Source: Symsagittifera roscoffensis (taxonomy: Eukaryota > Xenacoelomorpha > Acoela > Convolutidae). Taken from it: a DNA stretch of 64,000 nt. The stretch spans positions 1,522,073 to 1,586,072 of the forward strand of contig NC_087063.1 of assembly GCF_963678635.1 (NCBI RefSeq), written 5' to 3'. This document shows, piece after piece, positions 55,457 to 64,000 of this stretch (position 1 is the first letter of the stretch; the number at the start of each line of letters is the position of its first letter). Below the pieces are notes generated by a model. The model saw only the letters and a program-made list of their open reading frames with translations, did not search any database and was not told where the DNA came from. Position numbers and translations under genes: made by a program.

Positions 55457-56603
55457 GGAACTCCAGCTCGATTATGCGGGTCCTCTTCTCAATTCTGCAG
55501 GTAATAATATATACTTCCTGGTCGCAATCGACCGTTAATCTAAATATCCGTCAGCTATGTTTACACGATCTACGGGTGTAAAAAGATAATTAAATTTTTG
55601 AAATTGTATATTCAACATCATAGTTTTCCCAAATCGAAAAGAGAGACCAGTATTCGGGTTTTAAAAAACAAGTTAGTTCAAGCATTTTGTGAAGAGAAAA
55701 ACATTTATCAGCAATTATGCCCGGTCGGTGAACGTTCCATTCAGACCATCAAGCGGCGTTTGAGAGCATCTCAGTTAAATCTGGATTTTCTAACGTACAA
55801 GACACGCTTTGGCACATTATTGAGTATATTCGGGTGACTGAAAACTCGGTCACGGGGTTTTCACCTTTTGAATTACATTTTGGTCGTTCTCTAAATATGG
55901 AAGTGTCTTTGCGGCGGAGCGTCTATCCTCGCGTGTTAATATAGATAATCAACAGTTGGAGCGAGATCTTTTTACTGACAAACAGCGTCAGAAGCAATGT
56001 GTCAGCCGAACCAGAATTAAACTTGTCAGGAAAGGGCAATCCAGCCTAACAGTGTCGCCATATTTTGGAGGACCTATAGATTCGGCCTCAGAAATTCCCC
56101 ATTACAGAGCATTAGAAAACCTGGCTAAGTCAGCGAAGCAGTGGCTAACCTTTAAGAAGACTCTGTCGTACGATGAGGGTGTCCGGGCCCTCAAAACTTT
56201 AACCGATCGCAACCAGGTGCTTGCTGCTATACTCAGGGTAAATCTTTCATCCGGTACCCTTCGTTTCCGGAATCAGATGCCGGCAGAGCAACTTCGCCCG
56301 TCTCAGCCAAAACGTAAGTTGGATTATTTAGTTCTTAATGATCCGAGCAAGGTGGAAATATTTCGTAAATCTGGTCGAGAATTATTCAAACATTTCAAAT
56401 ATTACTGACAAAGTAAAGTGATAAGGACGAATCATCTTGCGGTGCGTCTTAAATCAACGTCTATAGGTTTTTTAGGCAAACAAGCAACGCCAGTCAAAAA
56501 GGGGCAGAAGCGCCCCATTGTGTCCTCATCGTCCTCGACTTTGCAGGAGGATAACCGTCCTCTCAAGCCGCCCACTCAGTGGGTTCTTCCTAAGAGGCCA
56601 TAA
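55457..56603 (+). pseudogene. E1 integrase core and C-terminal tail, broken
   Basis: The first catalytic Asp is seen in LQLDYAGPLLNSAGNN near 55470, followed by a stop after VAIDR. The ERSIQTIKRRL segment (the third catalytic position, aligned with VVERMIQTIKRRL in E3) appears at about 55730 in another frame. GFSPFELHFGRSL follows at about 55855. The C-terminal region 55956-56408 and a tail 56418-56603 are open but have no assigned role. Position 2 of the DDE triad could not be located. Confidence 0.75.
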
Positions 56604-56880
56604 GATATACCTGGAAATTCACTCGCTTTCCGAAAACTAAACCGTCATCGGATAATCCGTTGCAAAGAAATGAGAATTAAAACTCCACTACTTTAATATC
56701 AATATTCATTAACCTTGCGTTAGAAATTTTTTTTAGAAAACTTTAATTTTTTTATCAAAAATTTTAATTTTTTTGAGTACTTTATCGTCATCAATAGTTC
56801 TTTCGGTCTTTTTTGCTTTAATCTATCATTAGAAGAGTCAGTTTCGTCTAAATTCATATGTTTCATTTGGATTTTCTGTA
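56604..56880. other. E1 3' untranslated region
   Basis: AT-rich, with no gene, between the last E1 frame and the polypurine tract. Confidence 0.6.
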
Positions 56881-56890
56881 GAGGGGGAAA
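56881..56890 (+). promoter_or_regulatory. E1 polypurine tract
   Basis: GAGGGGGAAA lies immediately before the 3' LTR start TGTCTTGCAG, the typical gypsy arrangement. Confidence 0.8.
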
Positions 56891-57144
56891 TGTCTTGCAG
56901 TGTTAGTTATGTTATTTAGGACGCCATGCTTATCTTAGTTTTTTAATCTATTTTTGGATATCAAGGTCGCTGTCGACCTGTCAAACAATGCATTCTTTCT
57001 ATTTACTTTCTAGTCAACTTATGCAAGATTTATATAGACACAATTTATTCGTCATGACATGATAAATTGAAGTTACTTATTTATCAATACTTACAAGATG
57101 AATTAAATCTTGACTAATTTATCTCAGTCATTTAAGTTACCACA
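56891..57144 (+). mobile_element. E1 3' LTR
   Basis: It runs from TGTCTTGCAGTGTTAG to TTACCACA, 254 bp, with TG...CA ends. It matches the E1 5' LTR at 22900-23164. A TATA-like TTTATATAGACAC lies near 57028. It is followed by the target duplicate GCCAG. Confidence 0.85.
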
Positions 57145-57424
57145 GCCAGCTCTGGACACTCATAGATGGCGTGGTGAAGCCCCATGACCCTGGGGTTCAG
57201 AAGTTTGTCCACTGCTTTCAACTGCGCAGGGATCGTCAACCTTATTCTGACCAAACTTGTGCGATGCTTCGGTGGTTTAGTGATCGCATCCGGGCTCCTA
57301 ATTCTTTCAAGGGCCGGTAATTGATAGGGTCGAGCATTTCCCTCTTACGGGTCCCTGTCAGATCAGCCGTGATTTTGCTCGAGCCCTCCTGAGGTCGCTA
57401 CGAGGTTCTCTTCTCGTTGCCACG
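57145..57424 (-). pseudogene. Minus-strand cluster, linker between SGNH-like part and downstream part
   Basis: Beyond the E1 target site the minus strand is again coding-like. One frame (KAVDKLLNPRVMGLHHAIYE) reaches the target site and is in phase with the sequence at 51622. Another (EMLDPINYRPLKELGARMRS) lies upstream and ends in TAA, so at least one shift is present. It links the SGNH-like ORF with the cluster at 46919-51622. Confidence 0.55.
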
Positions 57425-57892
57425 CTACACCATTACGACTGATGACACCACCGAGTTTTGTGGTGTCAAAGACCCTCTTGTCTTGTTTTCGTGAGATGTA
57501 GAGCCTTGATGCCTGCTTCTGCTGCTCGCTGAGCTATCCCTCGAGTCTTTTCTTTCCCAGAATCTGGATTCAATGGGCCTGACCAGGAAGAAAGGAGGCT
57601 CTCTCCGCGGACCAAAAGCGAGCCGTCCCATTTCTATTAGATCTGAAAGTAATCTGTCCATATGCCGTTGAAAGACTTCATTCGGCCATTTAGCGGCCTC
57701 TGGTCGATCGAAGTAAATACCATCGGTCGAGCATCCGTCAGGCACGGAGTCTTCCATCATTTGGGCCATGTCCAATAATCGCAATAACCGGATGCTGGTT
57801 AGCTGGATCTCTAGCATTGCACTTTTAATACATCGCACCCTCTCATTCAAGTTCAGCCCATTATCTTTATACTGCATGTTGTACGGCAACAT
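57425..57892 (-). pseudogene. SGNH-hydrolase-like domain, C-terminal half, with Ser/Arg-rich tail
   Basis: The frame opens with LDPTILMLPYNMQYKDNGLN, resembling the central beta-strand of SGNH/GDSL esterase folds. It later shows STDGIYFDRPEAAKWPNEVF, the place of block V (D-x-x-H). Here the position of the catalytic His is Tyr. After ~100 residues comes a Ser/Arg-rich tail (DSRDSSASSRSRHQGS). It joins the N-terminal half (57907-58110) through a one-base shift near 57905. It is likely non-catalytic, or decayed, and belongs to the minus-strand ORF3-position gene. The fold assignment is by motif only. Confidence 0.5.
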
Positions 57893-57906
57893 GAGTATCG
57901 TGGGAT

Positions 57907-58110
57907 CTAGATAGATCCTAACCTCTTGACCAGCTTATCTTGTCCGAGAACCAGGTGATCTTTCACGATTATAGAGACATCATTCGTGCCAATCATCATC
58001 GTGACTGACTTGTACCATCTCGGGGCGGGGCAAGCCAGAATTTGGGGAATCTTGGCACCCGAGAAGCTCAAGGTTCCGATTTGCCACAAAGACCTGAAGT
58101 TTAACCTAGA
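57907..58110 (-). pseudogene. SGNH-hydrolase-like domain, N-terminal half
   Basis: It reads LWQIGTLSFSGAKIPQILAC (resembling block II with its Gly) and then VTMMIGTNDVSII. The GTND at 57990-57979 fits SGNH block III. Block I with the catalytic Ser should lie ~30 residues upstream, but the frame ends at a TGA near 58112, so block I is missing or in another frame. Esterase domains of this fold are known in ORF1 of some CR1-type LINEs. Here the context is an LTR element instead. Confidence 0.5.
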
Positions 58111-58792
58111 AAGTCTTCATTCCTCTTTTTATCATTTTTATCAATTTTTTGCTTTATGAGTTTTTTTGAGATCGAAGTTAGTTTGAAATCGAGAAAAGTC
58201 AAATTCAGATCTTAGCTGAGGCTGTGGAAAAAAGAAAACTTGTAGACAGAAAAATCTTTATTGAAATTAGAATGTTCCTATTGTTCAGTTAGTTTTAAAA
58301 ACCTATTTGCGATTTCGAAGAAAACGAAAAAAGCTTGTCGAGAAAAAGATTCTGCACCAAAAACTAACAGTAGGGTTACAAACTGCAAAAATGCATTCAA
58401 ATAAAAAGAAAGTAATCGAGCCGGTGATGAGCTTTTATTCAAACAATCAAAAATCAAATGCATCGACTTCATTTTCAAGATTTCTTCGTAAATCAAATGC
58501 ATCGACCTGAGATCAGCAATAGTGTCATCCGGCATGGATAGATAAAACGCCATACAAAACTTATTATGTATTTATATACCATTTATGTTTTGATTTTATA
58601 TAACATTAATGTGTACTGGTCGATTGACCTTGATACAAGGGCGAGAACGGTGTCTGAAGAGAACTACGGTTCAGAGAATAATTAACGCTTACGAAAACAA
58701 ATTGTTTTAACTTATCTCTCTCAGCTTGATATTATCTACCCATACGGATTCAATAACCAACTGTTCATACTTCGAGGAGTTGACGGTATGAC
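58111..58792. other. Non-coding region with probable E3 5' LTR
   Basis: It lies between the SGNH-like ORF and E3 gag. It ends in TATGACA directly before the primer site, so the E3 LTR probably ends at 58793. TATA-like words occur near 58569 and 58596. The word AAATCAAATGCATCGAC occurs twice (about 58453 and 58491). The LTR start was not located, because the 3' LTR is outside the window. Confidence 0.45.
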
Positions 58793-59942
58793 ATGGCGCA
58801 GCCAGCAGTTATTTCGTAGAATCCACTTAACATAAACCCTTTTTGGGAACGAGCATTGGCTGAACCTCCACTAGAGTGGACAAAATGGGCGGCCATATTA
58901 GAAATGGCAGTATTCGCCAAAGACGGTATCGAAATTAGAAATCTATTACGAGCCCGCCCAACACTTGTTGAAGCAGCTGAGCCAGTATAGGAGATTAAAA
59001 TCGCTGGCGAAACAGATGCACAGCGGAAAAACCGAGAGGTGTGCAACCAAGAAAAAAGAGTGGCTTGGGAGAACCACGTGATAAAAGCGCGGGAAAGAGG
59101 GGTACTGTGTAATTCATTCAGATGGGATGAAGCAGACGCAAAAGTACGCAACTACCTCTTCCTGTGCCTCGGCGCCGAAGGACAACGTCAAATACAACAA
59201 AAATGACCGAATATGCAACTACATACGGTGTCTACACAACAATTCATGACTGTTTTGGAAGAAAACGGAGAGTTTAGAACAGTTCGACGCTGATCTAGTG
59301 GAACTAGCTTAGCGGGCTGATTGCGGCGACCGAGAAAGTGAGTGGGTAAGGGACATGTTTACCGCTCACATCAACAAGGAGAAAATTGCTGAAGAACTAT
59401 TAGCACAAACACGTACGCCGCAGGAGGCTTATGAATACACGATCCGACGTAAATCCGATCGGCGGGCAAACAGTTACGACTCCAAAACAAGAACCAATGC
59501 ATTATAACAAAACACGTGGCAGACAAAATCAACAATATAACCAAAATAATCAACGATGCCGGGAAATGTTCGCGGTCGACCATATCCACGCGGATCACAA
59601 AACACAAGGGGTCAACAAAATCAACATCAACAACGAAACACAAATTCCATACAATGTTTCAAATTTGGAAATCAATATGGTCCAAACCACCTACAATCTT
59701 GTCCGGCCAAAGACAAAATTTGCTCTAAATGGGCAAAACGTGGACATTTTGCAAAAGTTTGTCGTTCCACAAAAGTCATTTATATCGGCAACATAAATGA
59801 GGAACAACAAGAAGAAACAGAAACAGAGAGCACGGGGACGGATACCGACCAGGTGGCTTACGCAGAGTTCACCACAAACAATGGTTGGGAAAATTACCCA
59901 AATAGACGATTTCTCGGTAATGGCAATTTCCAAATCATTTGA
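58793..59942 (+). pseudogene. E3 gag and nucleocapsid, decayed
   Basis: From ATG 58793 the frame reads MAQPAVIS and then TAG (58817). It continues with NPFWERALAEPPLEWTKWAA and EIRNLLRARP, and is cut by TAG (58988) and TGA (59204). A second gag part (VRDMFTAHINKEKIAEELL, from about 59313) is in another frame. The nucleocapsid frame 59556-59942 has CFKFGNQYGPNHLQSC and CSKWAKRGHFAKVC. In both knuckles the second Cys is replaced (Phe and Trp), so zinc binding is lost. Gln/Asn-rich basic sequence precedes the knuckles. It is homologous to E1 gag. Confidence 0.85.
58794..58810 (+). promoter_or_regulatory. E3 primer-binding site candidate
   Basis: TGGCGCAGCCAGCAGTT is one base different from the E1 site at 23165. 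Its first TG forms the gag start codon together with the last LTR base. Confidence 0.6.
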
Positions 59943-60437
59943 GACTAAGGACACAAAAACAATATCAGAAGACAATTTGAATAGACACATTGTCAAATTG
60001 AAAATGAATACAGCTGAATTATTCGCAATTGCCGACTCAGTTAGCCCAATGTCCTTTCTGAACGAAAAGACGGCACAACGATTGCAACAAAACAACACAT
60101 CGGCAATATTCAAAATATTCCCCCGGAGGATACAGCTAGAAATTTAGCGTGTTACAATGGCGAATATATTCAACCTAAAGGAAGACTGATACTAACGATT
60201 GAGTCTGGGGGGTGGAAAGTTCAAACAGCACCGTTCATTATAGTGGACAACCAAAAAGCCAAAATATTAGGACGGAATCTACTACCACGCATTGGCATCA
60301 AACTAATTCAGGACAAACCAACTCAAAAGATTCTTAACGTGCAACAGAGCGACAAATCAAACATTGAGATCAAACAATGGGTCAAAGACAATTTTCAACA
60401 ACTATGCGTACGAATCGAAAAGTCAAAACATCATTAA
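59797..60437 (+). pseudogene. E3 aspartic protease region, active site lost
   Basis: The frame 59797-60147 contains FAIADSVSPMSFLNEKTA, which aligns with TLDTGSPASFVNEKTT of E1. The retropepsin triad Asp-Thr-Gly is Asp-Ser-Val here. The remainder continues in a second frame (60243-60437, AKILGRNLLPRIGIKLI, the conserved protease end). Confidence 0.75.
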
Positions 60438-60439
60438 TG

Positions 60440-61429
60440 AAAACCCATTTTCAACACGGATTTTGAACCAATACAACAAAAGGGCAGACGCATACCCAAC
60501 ATTTACAAGAAAGAGTTGAAGCTGAATTAAACAAGTTGTTTGACCAAAAACATATTATCAAACTCGATAAGTGCTTAGACAAACAATTTATCAGTCCAAT
60601 AGTTATCACGGTCAAAAAGGACGAAACGGTAAAACTAGCACTGGATTCGAAGAAAATTAACATATATATACACAAAAACAAATATCAGATGCCAAATTGT
60701 CCAGATCTCCTGCTGGACAATATCGCACAAGTAGTGAAGTCCGACAAATCGAACCAAACACTATTCACAACACTTGATTTGCGATATGCATACTCACAAA
60801 TCCCGTTGGATAAAACAACACGAGAACATTGCAACTTCAGTCTAATTGGGGGAAATGCCACCGGAACATACCAATTCCAAACAGGATTTTACGGCCTGAC
60901 GGATATGTCGGCAGAGTTCCAAAAAGCAGTGGATCTGACGCTCACAAGTTGCAACAATACATATGCATACCTTGATGATATTCTAATTATAACAAAAGGA
61001 ACACTCGAGTCTCATCGACAAAAACTCCAGACGGTGCTAACAAAACTCAACGAGGATAATCTTGCAATTTCGCTGGACAAGTGTAAGTTCGTATGAAAAC
61101 AAGTTGAGTGGTTGGGCTATACCATAAACAGTGAAGGAACTAAACCACTCATAAAGAAAACCGTGGCAATTGAAAAATTATCGCCTCCCAAAACGTTTAA
61201 ACAACTCAAAAGTTTCATGGGGTCAATACAGCACCTTACAAGATATCTACCAAATTTAGCACAAAAAGCAGCAGCCTTGCGACCATTACTAAGAAACGCT
61301 GAAAAGAACAGACCTATTAATTGGTTACCGGAACACAAATCAGCTTTTAAAAACATTCTACAACTCGTGGCAAAAATCACACAAAATAAACATTTTGATC
61401 AACATCTAGAAACTTGCATCGTCTGTTAA
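60440..61429 (+). pseudogene. E3 reverse transcriptase
   Basis: RT motifs are all visible: HIIKLDKCLDKQFISPIVI, LALDSKKIN, motif A TTLDLRYAYSQIPLD, QTGFYGLTD and the catalytic AYLDDILIITKG. A TGA at 61094-61096 then cuts the frame after CKFV. It resumes in phase with QVEWLGYTINSEG and the thumb KSFMGSIQHLTRYLPNL, ending at TAA near 61427. Among the E1/E3 copies this has the best catalytic core. Confidence 0.92.
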
Positions 61430-61800
61430 GCATCTAATACAGGTTTAGGAGCAGCGTTAGAGCAACATTTAACAGAAGGTAGGGTAGCTATAGCATATGC
61501 GTAACGTTTCTTCAATTCCCTTGAGGAAAAATATTCAGTAAATGAGTTAAAATTATTAGGAGATGTTTTGGCAATCGAGCACTTCAAACAATATTTGTAC
61601 GGCAAACATTTTACTGTCATCACTGATCATCAAGCATTAATTAGCGCATTAAACTCCAGCGAACGATCAAAGACAAATCAAAGCCGTCTCACCCGCTGGA
61701 TTGATAGATTAATACCATTTCATTTTAATATCAAACATCTCGCAGGGAGTAAAATGGGGTTAGTAGACTATATGTCACGAAATAAGGTTGGATTACCCTT
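61430..61800 (+). pseudogene. E3 RNase H
   Basis: The sequence resumes with ASNTGLGAALEQHLTEGRVA. The preceding TAA sits at the place of the first catalytic Asp (CDTS in E1). A second TAA follows AYA near 61501. The frame then runs through EEKYSVNELKLLG (Glu), VITDHQALISALNS (Asp) and HLAGSKMGLVDYMSR (last Asp). It would be inactive as read. Confidence 0.88.
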
Positions 61801-62812
61801 ACCCCCCAGGGAGTATGATGAGGAATTTGAAGTTGCGGCAATTACCACATTCATAAGCAACTTGGAAATAATTGACAATGTCATCGTAAATCAATTGGCC
61901 AACCAGAACAAAGCAGCATGTGACCTGATCAAAAAACGCGCGGAAAATAAAGGGCTATTAGCTGCTAGAACAAACGCTCAATTAACAACCAAACATTCCA
62001 AACATTCCATTAACGGTCAATTGCTACCCAAAACCAGAATTCAGTCTAACTCAAACTCAGTTCAAAATCAGTCAACATTTCATTCAGTTCAGAATCAGTC
62101 AACACTCTCACAGTCAAAAATTCTTCAGTTCAACGAGCGATCGATCAATACGATAAAATTCCAAACCATGAGTCAAAAAGATACGAGAAATTTTACAGGC
62201 GGTTTCATCATGAGCGATCTAAAGACAAACAAACCACGCGGTCGTGCAGTTTCGGTCAATTGGACGAACACTTCAGACCGAGAAAAAAATCTCTCCGACC
62301 CAAGGTGGCACAAACGACCACCAACAAAAGAAAAACAGATGAAGAAAACCAAATCATCACCGCAAAACCAACCAACCACAAAAAAGATCGACGCAAGAAA
62401 TTTGATCACAGGAACGAAAAGTACAAATTCCCAAAGATTATCTTTGGAGACACCAAAACAGTAACAAAAGGAGGCAGTTCACAAACAACTGTGCCACTGA
62501 TAACTCAAGCAACAATAGCTACACAAACAACGCTGCAAAACGAGATGGAAAAGAAGAAATCATCCACATCAACTCAAACAAGTAGCAACACCGAAAATCA
62601 GCCGATGGAACAAGAAATATATGTCAGCCGCGTGGATCCTAATGTATGTCTACAAGAGGAGACATCACCCAACGTGGAATCCCCGACAATGACTACTTCA
62701 CTACAACTCGAGGCCAGTCACACAGAAGTAATGGACACCGTGGTGGCAACTGTGGAGAAAGCCACTGAAACGGAGGAGGACACACCTTTAGTCCGGCGTG
62801 TGCAAAAAGTGC
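61801..62812 (+). pseudogene. E3 RNase H-integrase linker
   Basis: About 330 residues are Gln/Ser/Thr/Lys-rich and of low complexity, crossing from the frame ending 62464 to the frame 62260-63111. A short internal duplication (NSVQNQSTFHSVQNQSTLSQ) lies near 62055-62110. No domain was recognised. The length is comparable to the linker in E1 and is unusual for short gypsy elements. Confidence 0.6.
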
Positions 62813-64000
62813 TGAGAATCCCATTCATCGCTGCCGCTACCAAGAAAGACAGAAACTTGCGCCCACTGATAAACTTCGTGAAAAAGCGGGACTGGGATGT
62901 CATCAAAGCTTCATACGGACAGTATTGGTTCAATATACGAAATCGCCTCCATGTTCGAGAAGACTGCCTTCTCGTCGATGAAAGGATCGTAATTCCTTCG
63001 CAGCTACAACAAACAGTACTGGAGAGCCTTCATCTCACACATTTGGGATCGGCAGCATGTCTGGTTTCCGCACATCCATCGCTCAATTGTGCAGATGGCA
63101 CAAAACTGTAAACAGTGCACGGAGCAAGGTAAAAATTTAAAACCCATCCTAGGCAAAAATCTGTCATTCCAAATGGAACCGGTGGTCGAACCTAATGCGG
63201 AAGTACAATTAGATTTTGCGGGGCCCCTACCGGACGAACTAAATAGAGATGCATACATTCTAGTGGCAATAGATAAATGGTCAAAGTTCCCGACAGCAAA
63301 AGTTGTTTCAAACACAACAGCAGATATTGCAATCAAATTCATGCAACGATTTATTTCTAATAACAGGGTACCGCGTAGATTAAGATGTTACCAAGCTCAA
63401 ACATTCCGAGCGAAAAAATTTCAAATTTTCTGCAGGTCAAACAATATAAAATTACTTTTTGCGCCCGTAGATGATCATAGAGCTATTGGGGTTGTTGAAC
63501 GGATGATCCAAACAATTAAACGTAGATTAGCGGTAATGAGAATAGATCAAAGAAATTCACCATATAAATTAGCTTCGGATGTCGCAGAAATAATCAAAAC
63601 GCTGAGAATTACAGCGCACGATGTCAAAAAAATTTCTCCTTTTGAAGCACATATGGGTAGAAAACCAAACACACCATTATCAATAATAGCCACAAATAGC
63701 TCACCTAATAACTTAAACTGGGAAAATGCAAAACATGCATGTTTAGATCGAAAGAACCTTGAAAAGCCGCCGCTACCAGCAGAAATCATGCATGACCTCG
63801 AAAGATGGTCAGAGGACGAAGTACAAATTAGCAAGAAAGAGACACAACAAAAAGTTTCGCATGAACCAATACCGGGGACACTCGAAAACAAACACTCATC
63901 GCCACAGCCAGAAACAGGTGCATATACAAAATCTATAGAACTAGCAAAAAACAAACTTAATGTAAGATATAAGGGAGTACAAGGAACGGTTGATAAAAAT
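62813..64000 (+). pseudogene. E3 integrase, runs off right edge
   Basis: It starts with the lead-in DWDVIKASYGQYWFNIRNRL and the first His of the zinc domain (LHLTHLGSAA). It then shifts frame at about 63058 to VWFPHIHRSIVQMAQNCKQC. The catalytic core has the first Asp in VQLDFAGPLPDE. The second reads RCYQAQTF, so Asp is Tyr, and the Glu is in VVERMIQTIKRRL. ISPFEAHMGRKPN and a charged C-terminal tail remain open to the window end. The 3' LTR is outside the window. Confidence 0.88.

Larger units (their letters stand above)
51623..57144 (+). mobile_element. E1, near-complete gypsy element inserted in the minus-strand cluster
   Basis: Flanked by the 5-bp target-site duplication GCCAG (51618-51622 and 57145-57149). 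It has a truncated 5' LTR, gag C-terminus, nucleocapsid, protease, RT, RNase H remnant, linker, integrase, polypurine tract and 3' LTR in the usual Ty3/gypsy order. Numerous frameshifts and stops make it inactive. Confidence 0.9.
45157..58110. repeat. Composite repeat unit 3, longest copy with full-length E1
   Basis: It has the same start and order of parts as units 1 and 2. However, E1 continues through to its own 3' LTR at 57144, and the interrupted minus-strand element resumes beyond it. This is therefore the copy that shows the original nested arrangement from which the shorter units derive. Confidence 0.75.

Noticed and set aside
58278-58553. Minus-strand ORF of 91 codons upstream of the SGNH-like ORF
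   Set aside because: It lies in the probable E3 LTR, includes a duplicated 17-bp word and has no recognisable features.
5380-63111. Alternative genetic code explaining the many in-frame stops
   Set aside because: TAG, TAA and TGA all interrupt frames, often together with frameshifts, which fits pseudogene decay.

Overview
This window is eukaryotic repeat DNA from an unidentified, probably invertebrate, genome. It holds Ty3/gypsy-type LTR retroelements, a non-LTR (LINE) retroelement, nested insertions, stop-riddled pol genes and tandem duplications. I found no host single-copy gene, rRNA, tRNA or CRISPR array that I can defend. TTTTCAG-like acceptor sequences occur, but I cannot name the species.

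Layout. (1) Positions 1-9801, minus strand: a large, fairly intact Ty3/gypsy element (element M). It has a Gag-protease-RT frame (5380-9801), an in-frame TAG just before the RT YVDD box, then RT/RNase H (3886-5379). An overlapping frame (1001-3958) carries an integrase with a long C-terminal tail ending in a divergent macro-like domain. A further ORF in the same direction (1-498) runs off the left edge. (2) 9802-14116: non-coding upstream DNA with a 14-bp minisatellite (about 10.1-10.9 kb), a 70-bp triplicate, and an 842-bp direct repeat whose two copies are separated by a 51-bp fragment of the element M RT gene. (3) 13421-45264: a 15,922-bp tandem duplication, nearly identical, with a 4-bp TTCG microhomology at its junction. 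Each copy holds a decayed LINE and two diverged copies of a composite 5.5-7.2 kb repeat. A third composite unit follows from 45157.

Each composite unit contains a 1.4-kb LTR (TGTTA...TAACA), read on the minus strand with a polypurine tract beside it. Next comes a decayed minus-strand ORF cluster in the 'ORF3/env' position, then part of a plus-strand gypsy element (E1). In the last unit E1 is almost complete (51623-57144, target-site duplication GCCAG). It interrupts the minus-strand cluster, whose reading frame resumes on its far side with an SGNH-hydrolase-like domain (57425-58110). (4) 58.1-64.0 kb: a second plus-strand gypsy element (E3), related to E1 and carrying many disabling mutations, runs off the right edge.

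Main hypothesis: element M and the minus-strand ORF3/LTR material in the composite units belong to one lineage of very long Ty3/gypsy elements. These would carry accessory domains (macro-like tail on integrase, SGNH-like ORF3) beyond gag-pol. The macro-like and SGNH-like calls rest on motif reading by eye and need profile or structure searches.
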